NCBI GenBank assembly: GCA_964544595.1
Contig: CAZJBM010000007.1
Coordinates: 1-64,000, forward strand
Length of the DNA: 64,000 bases
From: JAGBWK01 sp964544595
GTDB taxonomy: Bacteria > Bacteroidota > Bacteroidia > Bacteroidales > Muribaculaceae
Reading direction: 5' to 3'
The notes under the pieces are model-generated. The model was not told the origin of the DNA and made no database searches. It saw only the letters and a list, made by a program, of their open reading frames with translations. How positions within the stretch are numbered: the first letter of the stretch is position 1; each line of letters starts with the position of its first letter. Below, piece by piece: positions 7,774 through 16,105 of the stretch. The translations under genes and the position numbers were made by a program.

Positions 7774-8301
7774 ATGGAAAAGAAAACAATATGGGATCTT
7801 CAGCGCGACTCCGTCGAGGAGTTTCGCGCCAAAGACAAGATTTCGCTGACCGTAGTGCTCGACAACGTGCGCTCGCTCAACAATATCGGCTCAGTGTTCC
7901 GCACATGCGACGGCTTTGCCGTCGAGCGGCTGATGCTTTGCGGCATATCGCAGACCCCGCCATCTCCCGAAATCCATAAGACCGCCCTCGGCGCCGAGGA
8001 CTCAGTGGCGTGGGAATACTTCAGCACCACCCCCCAGGCCGTCGCCAGATTGCGCTCAGAGGGCTACAGAATCCTCGCTTTGGAGCAAGTCAAGGGAAGT
8101 GTCTCGCTGGAGAATTACGAGGCTGAGAAGGGCTTAAAATACGCCGTGATCGCAGGCAACGAAGTCGACGGCGTCGACCAGGCCGTGGTCGACCTCTGCG
8201 ACGCCTGCCTTGAGATCCCTCAAATGGGCACCAAACACTCGCTCAACGTCGCCGTCAGCACCGCCCTCGCCATCTGGCACTTCTTCCTCCGCCTCCGCTA
8301 A
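7774..8301 (+). CDS. SpoU (TrmH)-family RNA 2'-O-methyltransferase
   Basis: A 175-residue SPOUT methyltransferase that uses S-adenosylmethionine to methylate a ribose in tRNA or rRNA. Motif 1 is seen as LDNVRSLNNIGSVFRTCDGF, motif 2 as VIAGNEVDGVDQ and motif 3 as IPQMGTKHSLNVAVSTALAI, the knot that binds the cofactor. There is no N-terminal RNA-binding extension, so it is the short TrmH-like form. ATG 7774 follows the nuclease stop by 23 bp; a longer upstream reading has no similarity. The exact RNA target cannot be told. Confidence 0.9.
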   Translation: MEKKTIWDLQRDSVEEFRAKDKISLTVVLDNVRSLNNIGSVFRTCDGFAVERLMLCGISQTPPSPEIHKTALGAEDSVAWEYFSTTPQAVARLRSEGYRILALEQVKGSVSLENYEAEKGLKYAVIAGNEVDGVDQAVVDLCDACLEIPQMGTKHSLNVAVSTALAIWHFFLRLR

Positions 8302-8341
8302 AGACATTTTTTTGCGAAAAACCGCAATGCACCGATACGCG

Positions 8342-8387
8342 AAAAACGCGCCTGTTTCGTATTATAATACAAAACAGGCGCGTTTTT
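8342..8387. terminator. Bidirectional terminator, 16-bp perfect stem
   Basis: AAAAACGCGCCTGTTT (8342-8357) pairs perfectly with 8372-8387 around a 14-nt AT loop. Runs of A before and T after make it work in both directions, as expected between the convergent methyltransferase and GH28 genes. Confidence 0.9.
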
Positions 8388-8407
8388 GACGTGTTTGTGC
8401 AATTTAT

Positions 8408-9952
8408 TTATTTTACCTGGAGGGAGGTGACGAAGCTGCCTTCGGTGATGGGGGCGCCGGAGGCGGGGATGATCTTCACGTTGTTGAGCTTCAGGCCGTC
8501 GACGTAGTTGAGATAGAAGCCGCGGTCGGTCGCGAAGGCGCAGTCGGTAAGGGTGATGTCCTTGATATACATTTCGGGAAGGCCGCGGAACTCGGCTGCC
8601 TTATCGGCTCCGTTGCAGTAGACGTGGCTCATCGTGATGTTGCGGAAAAGGGGAGTGCCCTCATCGGCCACGGGAGCGGGCTCTGAATCCTTGAGGATTA
8701 CGTTGCCCTTCTCGTCGAGGGGAGCCTTGCCGCCGTAGTACATATTGAAAACCAGCGCGTTGCCGCCGATATTATACATATTGATGCCGTCGATGTAGAT
8801 GTTCTCGACCACGCCGCCGCGTCCGCGACCCGACTTGAAGCGGAGGCCCACGTCGGTGCCGTCGAATGAGCAGTTACGGCACACGACATCTTTCACGCCG
8901 CCCGTCATCTCGGAGCCGACCACGAAGCCGCCATGACCGTGGTAGACCACGCAGCCGTCGACGAGCACCCGCGAGGTAGGGACGCCGCGGTCGCGACCCG
9001 GCTTGTCTTTACCCGATTTCAGGCAGATAGCGTCGTCGCCCACGTCTAAGGTAGAGTTGACGAGGAGCACGTCGGTGCACGACTCCAGGTCGAGGCCGTC
9101 GCCATTCTGCGCATACCAGGGGTTACGGATGTTGATGCCGTCGATGATCATGTTGCGGCAAAGGAGGGGGTGAACGTTCCAGGCGGGCGAATTCTCAAAG
9201 GTCACGCCTTTGAGGAGCACGTTCTCGCAGTCGCGGAGCACCACCATGTTGGGGCGCGAGAAATCGTGGAGGATAGCGTTGAGCGAATCGGGGTCGGCGA
9301 TATACTCAGCGGTAATCTTATCGGGGTTCATGTTGCCGTAGGCGATGCGCTCGTTGGGATACCAGGTGTTGCCGTTATTACCCACAACGCCGCCGCTCTC
9401 GGTGACTTTCTTCCACTGGCCGTCGGTGGTTTTGGAGCGCTTGAGGGCGCGCCAGTTCTGGCCGTTGCCGTTGAATATGCCTTCGCCGGTGATAGCGATG
9501 TTTTTCTTACCCACGGCGCTGATAGGGGCCTGGCAACGCTTCACCATCAACCCCTCGAAAGAGCTGTCGACGAGCGGGTAGTCGTTGAGATTCGCGGAGA
9601 AGAGCACAAATGCGCCCTGCTCGGCGTGAAGGTCGATATTGTCTTCGAGGGTGATAGGGCCTGTGAGCCACATGCCGGCGGGCACGATCAGGTGGCCGCC
9701 CCCTTTCTGCGCGAGATGGGCTATAGCTTTGGCAAACGCTTCGGTGTTGGAGGTCACTCCGTCATCAACGCCGCCGAAATCCTTAAGGCTGACGGAGTAG
9801 TCGGGGATAACGGGAGCCGATACGGGGGTAAGCTCGATAGGGGAGTTCTTATAATACGACGAGTAGTCGGCCTGGTGGGAGCAGACGTGACCCTTCGCTC
9901 CGAGCGATAGAGCGAGCATCATAGCCGCTGAGGCTGCCAAGAATTTTTTCAT
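8408..9952 (-). CDS. Secreted polygalacturonase-type glycoside hydrolase (GH28)
   Basis: A 514-residue exported right-handed beta-helix enzyme of family GH28, which cleaves galacturonic acid linkages in pectin by inverting hydrolysis. Residues 1-20 are a signal peptide. Catalytic motifs are in order: NGDGLD, VGDDAICLKSG (paired acids), GHGGFVVGSE and LRFKSGRGRGG (substrate-binding R-x-K). An N-terminal FGGVDDGVTSNTEAF stretch is typical of the pectate-lyase-3-like start of the fold. Longer members in Bacteroidota often act on rhamnogalacturonan side branches. It is a lone gene, ended by the bidirectional hairpin and not in a SusCD locus. The PL1 lyase at 43540 would complement it. Confidence 0.93.
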   Translation of the reverse strand: MKKFLAASAAMMLALSLGAKGHVCSHQADYSSYYKNSPIELTPVSAPVIPDYSVSLKDFGGVDDGVTSNTEAFAKAIAHLAQKGGGHLIVPAGMWLTGPITLEDNIDLHAEQGAFVLFSANLNDYPLVDSSFEGLMVKRCQAPISAVGKKNIAITGEGIFNGNGQNWRALKRSKTTDGQWKKVTESGGVVGNNGNTWYPNERIAYGNMNPDKITAEYIADPDSLNAILHDFSRPNMVVLRDCENVLLKGVTFENSPAWNVHPLLCRNMIIDGINIRNPWYAQNGDGLDLESCTDVLLVNSTLDVGDDAICLKSGKDKPGRDRGVPTSRVLVDGCVVYHGHGGFVVGSEMTGGVKDVVCRNCSFDGTDVGLRFKSGRGRGGVVENIYIDGINMYNIGGNALVFNMYYGGKAPLDEKGNVILKDSEPAPVADEGTPLFRNITMSHVYCNGADKAAEFRGLPEMYIKDITLTDCAFATDRGFYLNYVDGLKLNNVKIIPASGAPITEGSFVTSLQVK

Positions 9953-10011
9953 GGAAATGGTATTGGTTTAAATGTTATGGAATTACTCTCAATTAGAAAC
10001 GTGAATAAAAA

Positions 10012-10052
10012 AGAATGAGTAAGAAAAGACGAATCTTTAACTTACTCATTCT
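10012..10052 (-). terminator. Terminator of tRNA-Asp
   Basis: AGAATGAGTAAG (10012-10023) pairs with 10041-10052 (12 bp). On the minus strand it is followed by six T (complement of 10006-10011). It sits 14 bp after the tRNA 3' end. Confidence 0.8.
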
Positions 10053-10065
10053 CCTCTCTCTCCTG

Positions 10066-10139
10066 CGGTGCGGACGGGACTCGAACCCGCGACCCCTAGC
10101 GTGACAGGCTAGTATTCTAACCAGCTGAACTACCGCACC
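10066..10139 (-). tRNA. tRNA-Asp (anticodon GTC)
   Basis: A complete cloverleaf of 74 nt on the minus strand. The acceptor stem GGTGCGG pairs with CCGCACC, with discriminator G. The anticodon loop is CTGTCAC, giving GTC, and the T arm has GGTTCGAGTCC. CCA is not encoded. It has its own consensus promoter and terminator, so it is a single-gene unit. Confidence 0.95.
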
Positions 10140-10179
10140 ATTGTTTGGAGTGCAACCGCTTTATTCCCGATTGCGAGTG

Positions 10180-10211
10180 CAAAGATAGAGCAGATTTTTT
10201 TTCTATGCAAA
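10180..10211 (-). promoter_or_regulatory. Promoter of tRNA-Asp
   Basis: On the minus strand TTTG (10208-10211), exactly 20 bp, then TATCTTTG (10180-10187): a full consensus Bacteroidota promoter. Confidence 0.85.
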
Positions 10212-10245
10212 TATTTTCGGCGTTTTTTTTAAAAAAACTCCATAT

Positions 10246-10857
10246 TTACCAATTTTTGGAAGATTTGGCGACCGTGAGCATGGTTTCGGGGGCAATCCGG
10301 CGGGTCATAGCCACTGACTTTATACCCCCGACAACCGCCTCCGAGAGGATAGAATCATCGTCGAGGCGCAGCGCCGACCCGATAAAAATGTCGCGAAGCA
10401 CGGCTCCCTGACTGCCCGAAGCCTTAAACACCGCCTCTTTGATAGTCCAGGCGGCGAGGTAGGGGAGGTCGGTGAGCGGAGCCAGGCGCTCAAACTCGTC
10501 GTCAGAGATGAATTTCGCGGTCAATCGCGGCAATCGCTCGCTATCCTCTTCAACATCAATACCGACACCCGCTTCCGGGGCATCGACCCAAGCGATGGCC
10601 GCGTGACGCGGGCTATGGCTCAGGGAGAAGCTGCCGACGCCGTCTATGGCGGGCGCGCCGTCGGGTGCGTGCGACAGCAGCCTTCCGGGGGCTATACAGC
10701 CGTTGATCAAGGAGTAGACAGCCTCGCGCTCGGCCCGGCGCTTGGCGAGCTTAAGCGAATCGGCATCGGCCCGCTGCGCTGCCGTGAGCGAAGCCGCAGC
10801 CGCGTCGCCAAGCTTCATGCAGGCGTAGTTGACGCCCGAAAAGGCCGACCGAATCAT
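10246..10857 (-). CDS. 4'-phosphopantetheinyl transferase
   Basis: A 203-residue Sfp-type phosphopantetheinyl transferase, which moves the phosphopantetheine arm of coenzyme A onto a serine of carrier proteins. Characteristic motifs are FSLSHSPRHAAIAW (P1-like), GVGIDVEE (magnesium-binding Asp and Glu) and WTIKEAVFKASG. The length is that of a single-chain Sfp enzyme. Its start overlaps the gldD stop (ATGA, 10854-10857), so it is the last gene of the gldE-gldD operon; this order is common in Bacteroidota. The carrier protein target is not shown here. Confidence 0.92.
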   Translation of the reverse strand: MIRSAFSGVNYACMKLGDAAAASLTAAQRADADSLKLAKRRAEREAVYSLINGCIAPGRLLSHAPDGAPAIDGVGSFSLSHSPRHAAIAWVDAPEAGVGIDVEEDSERLPRLTAKFISDDEFERLAPLTDLPYLAAWTIKEAVFKASGSQGAVLRDIFIGSALRLDDDSILSEAVVGGIKSVAMTRRIAPETMLTVAKSSKNW

Positions 10858-11435
10858 GGGCGGAGGGTTTTGAGCGAATGGACAATATCGCGGCGGAGCA
10901 TATCGACAACGGGCGCGATCGAGTCAATCGACATTTTGTCGCCCTTGATATGCGCGGCCCCGCTGACCACCAACCCCTCATGATCGGTGGCGAGGAACTG
11001 CACCGGGGTGGCTCCGGCCCCCTGGTTGTCGACAACCACCTCGCAGTCGAGCGAATAGGGGGTCGCGAAGCTCAGAATCTCGGCCTCGCGGCCGCCGAGG
11101 TTTAGGGCGATGCGCTCCGAGCGGTTGTCGATAGCTGACGCGAGCTCCGCGGGGGCTACGGTTGAAAACGTGTAGTAAATCACTGCATTGTGAGCGGGAT
11201 ACTCCACGTCGACCCAGCGATCGCGGCTGTCGCTCCTGGTGACATTGCCCCGGGCCGAGTCATTAATCTGCAACGAGTAGGGGAGACCCGCATCGCTGTG
11301 ATAGGTCGAGTCGGGGATCTCTATGCGGGGGTATGCCTTACGCCGAGGTATAGGCGCGGAGCTGTCGGCGCCCGAGCACCCTGCCGTCAACACGATCAAC
11401 AACGGCGCGACGCGGCCAATCAGGAGTTTTCTCAT
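10854..11435 (-). CDS. gldD: Gliding motility lipoprotein GldD
   Basis: A 193-residue lipoprotein. The signal peptide ends in a lipobox (LTAGC), so the cysteine near residue 20 is lipidated. The mature part matches GldD: PRIEIPDSTYHSDAGLPYSL near the N-terminus, then WVDVEYPAHNAVIYYTFS, and a C-terminal ATDHEGLVVSG region. In gliding Bacteroidota GldD is required for motility and is linked with the type IX secretion apparatus; in non-gliding gut species it is kept with gldE. It lies between gldE (52-bp gap) and the phosphopantetheinyl transferase gene (4-bp overlap). Confidence 0.9.
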   Translation of the reverse strand: MRKLLIGRVAPLLIVLTAGCSGADSSAPIPRRKAYPRIEIPDSTYHSDAGLPYSLQINDSARGNVTRSDSRDRWVDVEYPAHNAVIYYTFSTVAPAELASAIDNRSERIALNLGGREAEILSFATPYSLDCEVVVDNQGAGATPVQFLATDHEGLVVSGAAHIKGDKMSIDSIAPVVDMLRRDIVHSLKTLRP

Positions 11436-11487
11436 CGCTTTTTACGGTTAAAATTGGGGAAATATCAGGCTCATCGCCGCGGGGCGC

Positions 11488-12810
11488 TTACTTGGTCTGG
11501 ATTTCAGACATCACTTTGACGCGGACCGAAGTGATACGATGATGCTCGATATCGAGAATGAGGAAGCGGCAACGGCCATAGACGAGCGGCTCCTTCTCCT
11601 TCGGGAAGTCGCCCTTAATAGCGAGGAGCATCCCGGCGAGGGTCTCGCAATCCTCGCTCACGTCCTTGTACTCCTCCTCGTCGAGGCCGGTGATACGGAA
11701 GAAATCGTTGAGAAGCGTGCGCCCCTCGAATATATAGGTGTCGTCGGGGAGTCGGCGATAGGTGGTCTCCTCCTCGTCATACTCGTCGTTGATGTCTCCC
11801 ACGATTTCCTCAAGCACGTCCTCAAGGGTGACGATACCCTGGGTGCCGCCAAACTCATCGATAACGACAGCCATGTGGATCTTCATTTTGCGGAAATCTT
11901 CGAGCAGGTCGTCGATAGAGCGCGATTCGGGCACGTAATATGGCTTGCGCAGCAGCTTTCGCCAGTCGAAATCGTCGGTTTCCTTACCGATATAGGGGAG
12001 CAGGTCGCGGCTGTAGAGTATGCCTTTGATATCGTCCTGAGTCTTCTCATAGACGGGGATGCGCGCGTAGCCCGACTCGATGATGGTGTGCATCACGTCG
12101 TTGAAGTCGGAGTCGTAGTCGATGCCTGTGATGTCGACGCGGGGAGTCATGATCTCAGAGGCGGTGGTGTCGCCGAAGCGAAGTATCTCCTTTAGCATCT
12201 TGCGCTCGTCGCCCGAGCTCACGTCGGTGATTTCGAGAGCCTTCGACAGCTCGTCGGTCGACAGATTGTCGGCCTTTTTCGTAACCACGCGGTTGACAAT
12301 GCCTGTGCTTTTCACCAGCATCGATGATAGAGGATAAAACAGCGATTCTAAAGCCGAGAGGGGCTTGACGGCGAATTTGGCCCACCCCAGCGGGTTGCTT
12401 TTGGAGTAGAGTTTGGGGAAAATTTCGCCGAAGAGAAGGATAAGGAATGTAAGGATAACGGTTTGCAGCACGAAGCTCCACACTTCGCCCATGCCTTCAA
12501 ACACCGGGCCGAGGGCAAAGTTGGTAAGAACCACTATCGTCACGTTGACCAGATTGTTGGAGATAAGGATGGTAGCGAGAAGTCGCTCGGGCGATTTCAG
12601 CAGCCGCCTGACGGCGTCGCCCTCCGGAGCGTCGTCGAGCTCTTCATCTTCGGGGTCGATAGAGAAAAAGGCTATTTCGCTGCCCGACACGAAACCAGAA
12701 ACGAAAAGGAATACAACGGCAATCGCGAGCGCGATAATCTGCGCTGTGTCGAAAACCACTGGGAGCTGACATAAAACGGCGTCAGCGACCGGCAAGGGAT
12801 CTGAGTCCAA
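11488..12810 (-). CDS. gldE: GldE, CNNM/CorC-type membrane protein
   Basis: A 440-residue protein of the hemolysin-C/CorC family. The N-terminal DUF21 (CNNM) membrane region has about three or four segments (ALAIAVVFLFVSGFVSGSEI onward). A pair of CBS domains follows (about residues 210-330: SEIMTPRVDITGIDYD and MKIHMAVVIDEFGGTQGIVT). The last part is a CorC-HlyC transporter-associated domain (about 345-435). This architecture directly before gldD is the mark of GldE. It starts the three-gene minus-strand operon; a -7 motif lies at 12880-12887. The related CNNM proteins move divalent cations, but GldE's own activity is not settled. Confidence 0.9.
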   Translation of the reverse strand: MDSDPLPVADAVLCQLPVVFDTAQIIALAIAVVFLFVSGFVSGSEIAFFSIDPEDEELDDAPEGDAVRRLLKSPERLLATILISNNLVNVTIVVLTNFALGPVFEGMGEVWSFVLQTVILTFLILLFGEIFPKLYSKSNPLGWAKFAVKPLSALESLFYPLSSMLVKSTGIVNRVVTKKADNLSTDELSKALEITDVSSGDERKMLKEILRFGDTTASEIMTPRVDITGIDYDSDFNDVMHTIIESGYARIPVYEKTQDDIKGILYSRDLLPYIGKETDDFDWRKLLRKPYYVPESRSIDDLLEDFRKMKIHMAVVIDEFGGTQGIVTLEDVLEEIVGDINDEYDEEETTYRRLPDDTYIFEGRTLLNDFFRITGLDEEEYKDVSEDCETLAGMLLAIKGDFPKEKEPLVYGRCRFLILDIEHHRITSVRVKVMSEIQTK

Positions 12811-12879
12811 AATCGAAGTAATTAGTTAATACATAAGCCCCTAAGAACAATCGGGGCCAAAAACAACGTTTGAGAACCA

Positions 12880-12887
12880 CAAATGTA
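12880..12887 (-). promoter_or_regulatory. Possible -7 element of the gldE operon
   Basis: The minus strand reads TACATTTG, a full match to TAnnTTTG, 70 bp before the gldE start. No good -33 element stands at the right distance. Confidence 0.4.
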
Positions 12888-12978
12888 CAAAAAAAATTTA
12901 ATTCAACGGCCGAAAACTCCCTAAAACGACCCCAACGTAATAACAAAACCGTAAAAAAAACAGCAAACTCATCTACAC

Positions 12979-13010
12979 TTTGGAAGTTTAAAGAATAATT
13001 CGTAATTTCG
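12979..13010 (+). promoter_or_regulatory. Promoter of the candidate structured RNA
   Basis: TTTG (12979-12982), exactly 20 bp, then TAATTTCG (13003-13010), one mismatch from TAnnTTTG. The start point would be near 13016. No open reading frame follows for about 300 bp. Confidence 0.7.
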
Positions 13011-13015
13011 CACTG

Positions 13016-13262
13016 TCAATCAAGCGGATTGGCAGACATATTTATAAGAAGCGTTTATCAACGCTCATTTGACAAAATAGAAATCTGGAAAATTTCACTC
13101 GGGGTCAAATGTGGCAGTGATGGATGCCTTTCGTTGGTGTATATCAATAAGATATTCACATAACTTGCGTGAGGCTCTAACTGCTCGTTTCATTCCGAAA
13201 GGCATTCCAGAGCCTCTATTTTGTGAGACGAGTAGAGATATAGACTCTCACGCTCCTTTTTT
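13016..13262 (+). ncRNA. Candidate structured non-coding RNA, about 250 nt
   Basis: A promoter-to-terminator unit without a convincing ORF. Hairpins in order: AGCGTT with AACGCT (13050-13065); CATTTGAC (13066-13073) with GTCAAATG (13104-13111); GTGTATATC with GATATTCAC (13137-13159, one mismatch); GAGGCTCT (13171-13178) with AGAGCCTC (13209-13216); and a terminator stem GTGAGA (13223-13228) with TCTCAC (13246-13251), then six T (13257-13262). Folding is what I see; that it is a stable RNA is inference. Candidates are a Bacteroidales housekeeping RNA (6S-like or Bacteroidales-1-like) or a leader of the next gene, whose ATG is 52 bp on. tRNA, tmRNA and RNase P signatures are absent. Confidence 0.6.
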
Positions 13263-13313
13263 ATAAACCAACTCAATGGCCAAAGAGAGGGTCCAGAGGC
13301 ATTGAAAAGTATA

Positions 13314-14108
13314 ATGAAAAATAGCAATAGAAAACTTTGCCTGTGGCTTGTAATGTTTATAGCACTGGTTTGTCCTTCAATACTCCTTGCAGAAATGAGA
13401 GTAGTTGTAGAAGATAACGGATTCGTGTACTACAAGGATGGGGACAATATCTATAACTACAACAAGGAGTTAATTATTCCAGCCTCTCGCGGCTACAGTT
13501 TTGTTTGGTTTAGACCTTCTCCTGTTTTCGGAGGGTTCTTTTATGTTTACAAAAAGACAGAAGCGGGTAAATTATATGGAGTTTGTGACATCTCTGGTAA
13601 AGAGATTATTGCCCCAAAATACGACTTTTTATATAGAGGTTCGGACTCTGATCCGTATTTCTCTATTGATTGGCAAAGAGCAGTTGATTTTAATGGCAAG
13701 GAGTATGTCTCCAAAAGTGGGTCCTTAGTTTTTAGATACGGATACGGCTTTTATAATGGTTTTTTTTGGGAGGGACCGAAGAAACTGGGTAAATTTAATA
13801 AAAAAGAATATTATCGACTTGTTGATTTAGGAAGACAAACGCTAAGAGCCACTCGAAGCCTTCCGGAGAATTCAAAAAAATCACAATGCATAATGACTAA
13901 AAACGAAAAATACAATGCTTCAAAATCTGATACTGAAGATGTTTTTACTTGGATAAAATTGAATTCAAATGGATTGACTGGAGCTTCAAATCTCAAAGGA
14001 GAGATTATTATTCCAACCGTTTATGAGGAAATTGAATATATGGATTTAGGAGATGGTATGGGATGTTTCGTTTGCACAGAGTCTTCGTTTAAAAAGTATT
14101 TACTTTAA
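13314..14108 (+). pseudogene. WG-repeat-like exported protein, N-terminal part of a frameshifted gene
   Basis: A 264-residue reading frame with a signal peptide (residues 1-25, ending near ILLAEM) and repeated beta units of the WG/KWG type (KLYGVCDISGKEIIAPKYDF; TGASNLKGEIIIPTVYEEI). It stops at 14108 in mid-domain, right after a run of five A at 14091-14095. One extra A there would join it to the frame of the next entry, which continues the same repeat pattern. So one gene of about 680 residues is probably split by a single-base loss or an assembly error. Base composition is clearly more AT-rich than the core genes. Function unknown. Confidence 0.65.
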
Positions 14109-14116
14109 CCGGTCGT

Positions 14117-15361
14117 ATGCTTTTTTACGTGTTTGGTAATGGTAAATTAGGATTCATTAGAGGTAAAAATGGGTATTTCTCTTATGAATATTTTGATAAT
14201 AAAGGTCCTTATGAAGAAATCCATAATATTTCCGGCGACTGCATTGTTGGTTCACAAAATAGAAAAAATCGAGAAAATTATGAAGATGTTCTTTATCGTA
14301 AGGACTCGCACACAGGTGACTTAGGCTATTTTCAAATTTATAAAAAAGGGAAATGCGGAGCAGTGGATATTTATGGAAATTTGATAGTAGAACCACGCTA
14401 TAAAATATTAGGTTATGGGAAACGAGGTTTTTCCGGGAATGGTAAATGGCTTGGCATAGAATTAAGAAGTGATGGAACTGCCGATAATAGTCAACAGCTT
14501 AAATGGGCCCGCGAGAAACAAGAAAATAGGCAGCGAATAGTTAATGGATTGTTTCAAAGCTTTGCAATCGGCCTTCAAACGTCACTTGCTATGTGTCAAA
14601 ATTCCCAGTATGCTTCAAGTATCCCTCAAGCTCCTGTTGGTTCTCTTGCCGCCCAAATGGAACAGCCGGGGTATTTTAATGCTATCAACAATCAATTAAT
14701 GGCCACAAGTATTGCCCAAGTTCAGCAACAAGATTGGAACGAATATGAGAGAGTGAAACGAGATTTGCATCGCCCCGACATGACTTATGGAGAATATCAG
14801 GTGATGCAAGGCCAAGCTATCGAGACACTTAAAAACGAAGGCTATGACATCATCGCAGAGCAAAGAAAGATTGCTGATGATTTACACCAAGCTAATAGAG
14901 AAATGTGGAATTCAGCCAAAAAGAACATTGAAATAGTACGGGAATATAATGACCTGAAATCTGGGGTGGTATCATCAGCGAGTGCGTCAGAAACGACTAA
15001 TTCTCTTAAGGACACAAAACCCACAAAAGAATCATCTACCAATACTAATCAAAATAATAATAATTCACAAAATCAATCTTCGTCAGTGAATAAAACTGAA
15101 AAACAAGAATATGACTCAAAAGAACAATTTAAGCATGACCCTGTTTCAAGTGATGATTATAGACTGATTAAAAAGATTGATTTATATTACCGAGATGGGA
15201 ATACAGCCCATAAAAAAAATCTAAACGCAGAATTGTATAAGAAAGGGGCTCATTTATATGTGAAAATTGGTGATACATATTACCTAAGGATGGCACCCAA
15301 CTGGCAACGTTTTCAAAATGCAATCAATTATGGGCATCAACAACTTTACTTTAACAACTGA
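14117..15361 (+). pseudogene. WG-repeat-like exported protein, C-terminal part
   Basis: A 414-residue reading frame, open upstream from 14093. It continues the WG repeats (FGNGKLGFIRGKNGYFSYEY; KKGKCGAVDIYGNLIVEPRY), then has an Ala/Gln-rich helical stretch (about residues 135-260), a low-complexity Asn/Ser/Gln linker (about 285-330) and a small basic C-terminal domain (DLYYRDGNTAHKKNLNAELY). ATG 14117 is only the first start in this frame and is unlikely to be the native one. WG-repeat proteins are frequent in Bacteroidota accessory regions, with no known activity. A similar but much shorter protein is at 52544. Confidence 0.6.
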
Positions 15362-15478
15362 CACATTAGAATTTAATTCTATATTGACCAATAGTAGTGG
15401 TGCGATAAAGATCCATCCACTATGGCTAAAGTATTAGTATTCTATCAAATACAAGAGGATATTGTATTTTTGATTTGA

Positions 15479-15529
15479 AGTTAATTTATTAATCTTGGTG
15501 CAGTGAGCACCAAGATTAATAAATTAACT
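15479..15529. repeat. 23-bp perfect inverted repeat
   Basis: Left arm 15479-15501 and right arm 15507-15529 are perfect reverse complements around a 5-nt loop (AGTGA). The arms are AT-rich with a TTGGTGC tip. It follows the WG-repeat gene by about 120 bp and precedes the higB remnant. It may be a terminator, but its length and perfect match also suit the end or target of a mobile element. The rest of 15362-15552 holds nothing else recognisable. Confidence 0.7.
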
Positions 15530-15552
15530 CTTCCGGGTCGTAAAATTAATAA

Positions 15553-15702
15553 CGTCTCCTGGCGTTTTGGGACAAAGACACCGGCAATCTGGTAATCGCT
15601 ACCCACGGATTTGTGAAGAAAACTCAGAAGACTCCCGAAAGTGAGCTTGCACATGCCGAAGCACTGAGAAAAATTTATTACAACGAGAAAAATAAGAGGT
15701 AA
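15553..15702 (+). pseudogene. Remnant of a HigB/Gp49-type toxin gene
   Basis: From 15553 to the stop at 15700-15702 the frame encodes 49 residues, including LVIATHGFVKKTQKTPESEL, the C-terminal signature of phage-derived Gp49-like HigB toxins (RelE superfamily mRNA interferases). A stop codon directly precedes it and the N-terminal half, including the first strands and the start, is missing. It ends 3 bp before the antitoxin gene, the normal toxin-antitoxin order. So the toxin has been lost by truncation while the antitoxin remains; the break lies about 25 bp beyond the perfect inverted repeat. Confidence 0.75.
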
Positions 15703-15705
15703 AAA

Positions 15706-16017
15706 ATGGAAAAGATGAAATTATACACCCACGAAGAAATGCTTGACCGCGTAGTCGGCAAGAAAGGAACACAACGCCGCGACGCGATGGAAGCCGAGTT
15801 GCAGTCTTACCTTATAGGCGAGGCTATCAAACAAGCGAGAAAGGAAAAGAATCTCACGCAAGAGCAGCTTGGAAAGCTGATGGGCGTTCAAAGAGCGCAG
15901 GTGTCAAGAATTGAAAGCGGCCATAACCTTACAATCGGAACTATCGTCAGAGCTTTTAAAGCTATGGGCGTACCTGCAGCGTTTTCATACGGGGGAGTCT
16001 CTTTGCCTCTCTGCTGA
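15706..16017 (+). CDS. higA: HigA-type antitoxin, XRE-family regulator
   Basis: A 103-residue protein with a Cro/C1-type helix-turn-helix (QARKEKNLTQEQLGKLMGVQ, then RAQVSRIESGHNLTIGTIV). The preceding N-terminal segment (MLDRVVGKKGTQRRDAMEAE) is typical of HigA antitoxins that follow Gp49-like toxins, where it wraps the toxin. It would bind its own promoter and neutralise HigB, but here the toxin is truncated, making this an orphan antitoxin. It could still counter homologous toxins elsewhere or act as a regulator. Confidence 0.88.
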   Translation: MEKMKLYTHEEMLDRVVGKKGTQRRDAMEAELQSYLIGEAIKQARKEKNLTQEQLGKLMGVQRAQVSRIESGHNLTIGTIVRAFKAMGVPAAFSYGGVSLPLC

Positions 16018-16035
16018 AGGAGATTTTTAAGTAAA

Positions 16036-16049
16036 AAGTATGAGTGATG
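16036..16049 (+). repeat. Direct repeat left of the KilA-N remnant
   Basis: AAGTATGAGTGATG here and AAGTATGAGGGATG at 16806-16819 share 13 of 14 bases, each preceded by TTTTTAAGTA. The pair brackets the truncated KilA-N gene, which suggests insertion or recombination through this repeat. Confidence 0.4.
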
Positions 16050-16105
16050 AGTGACGAAGTGGATTGTGGGCGATAGGGGTGGGGTACTATTTATATTAAC
16101 CGGTG

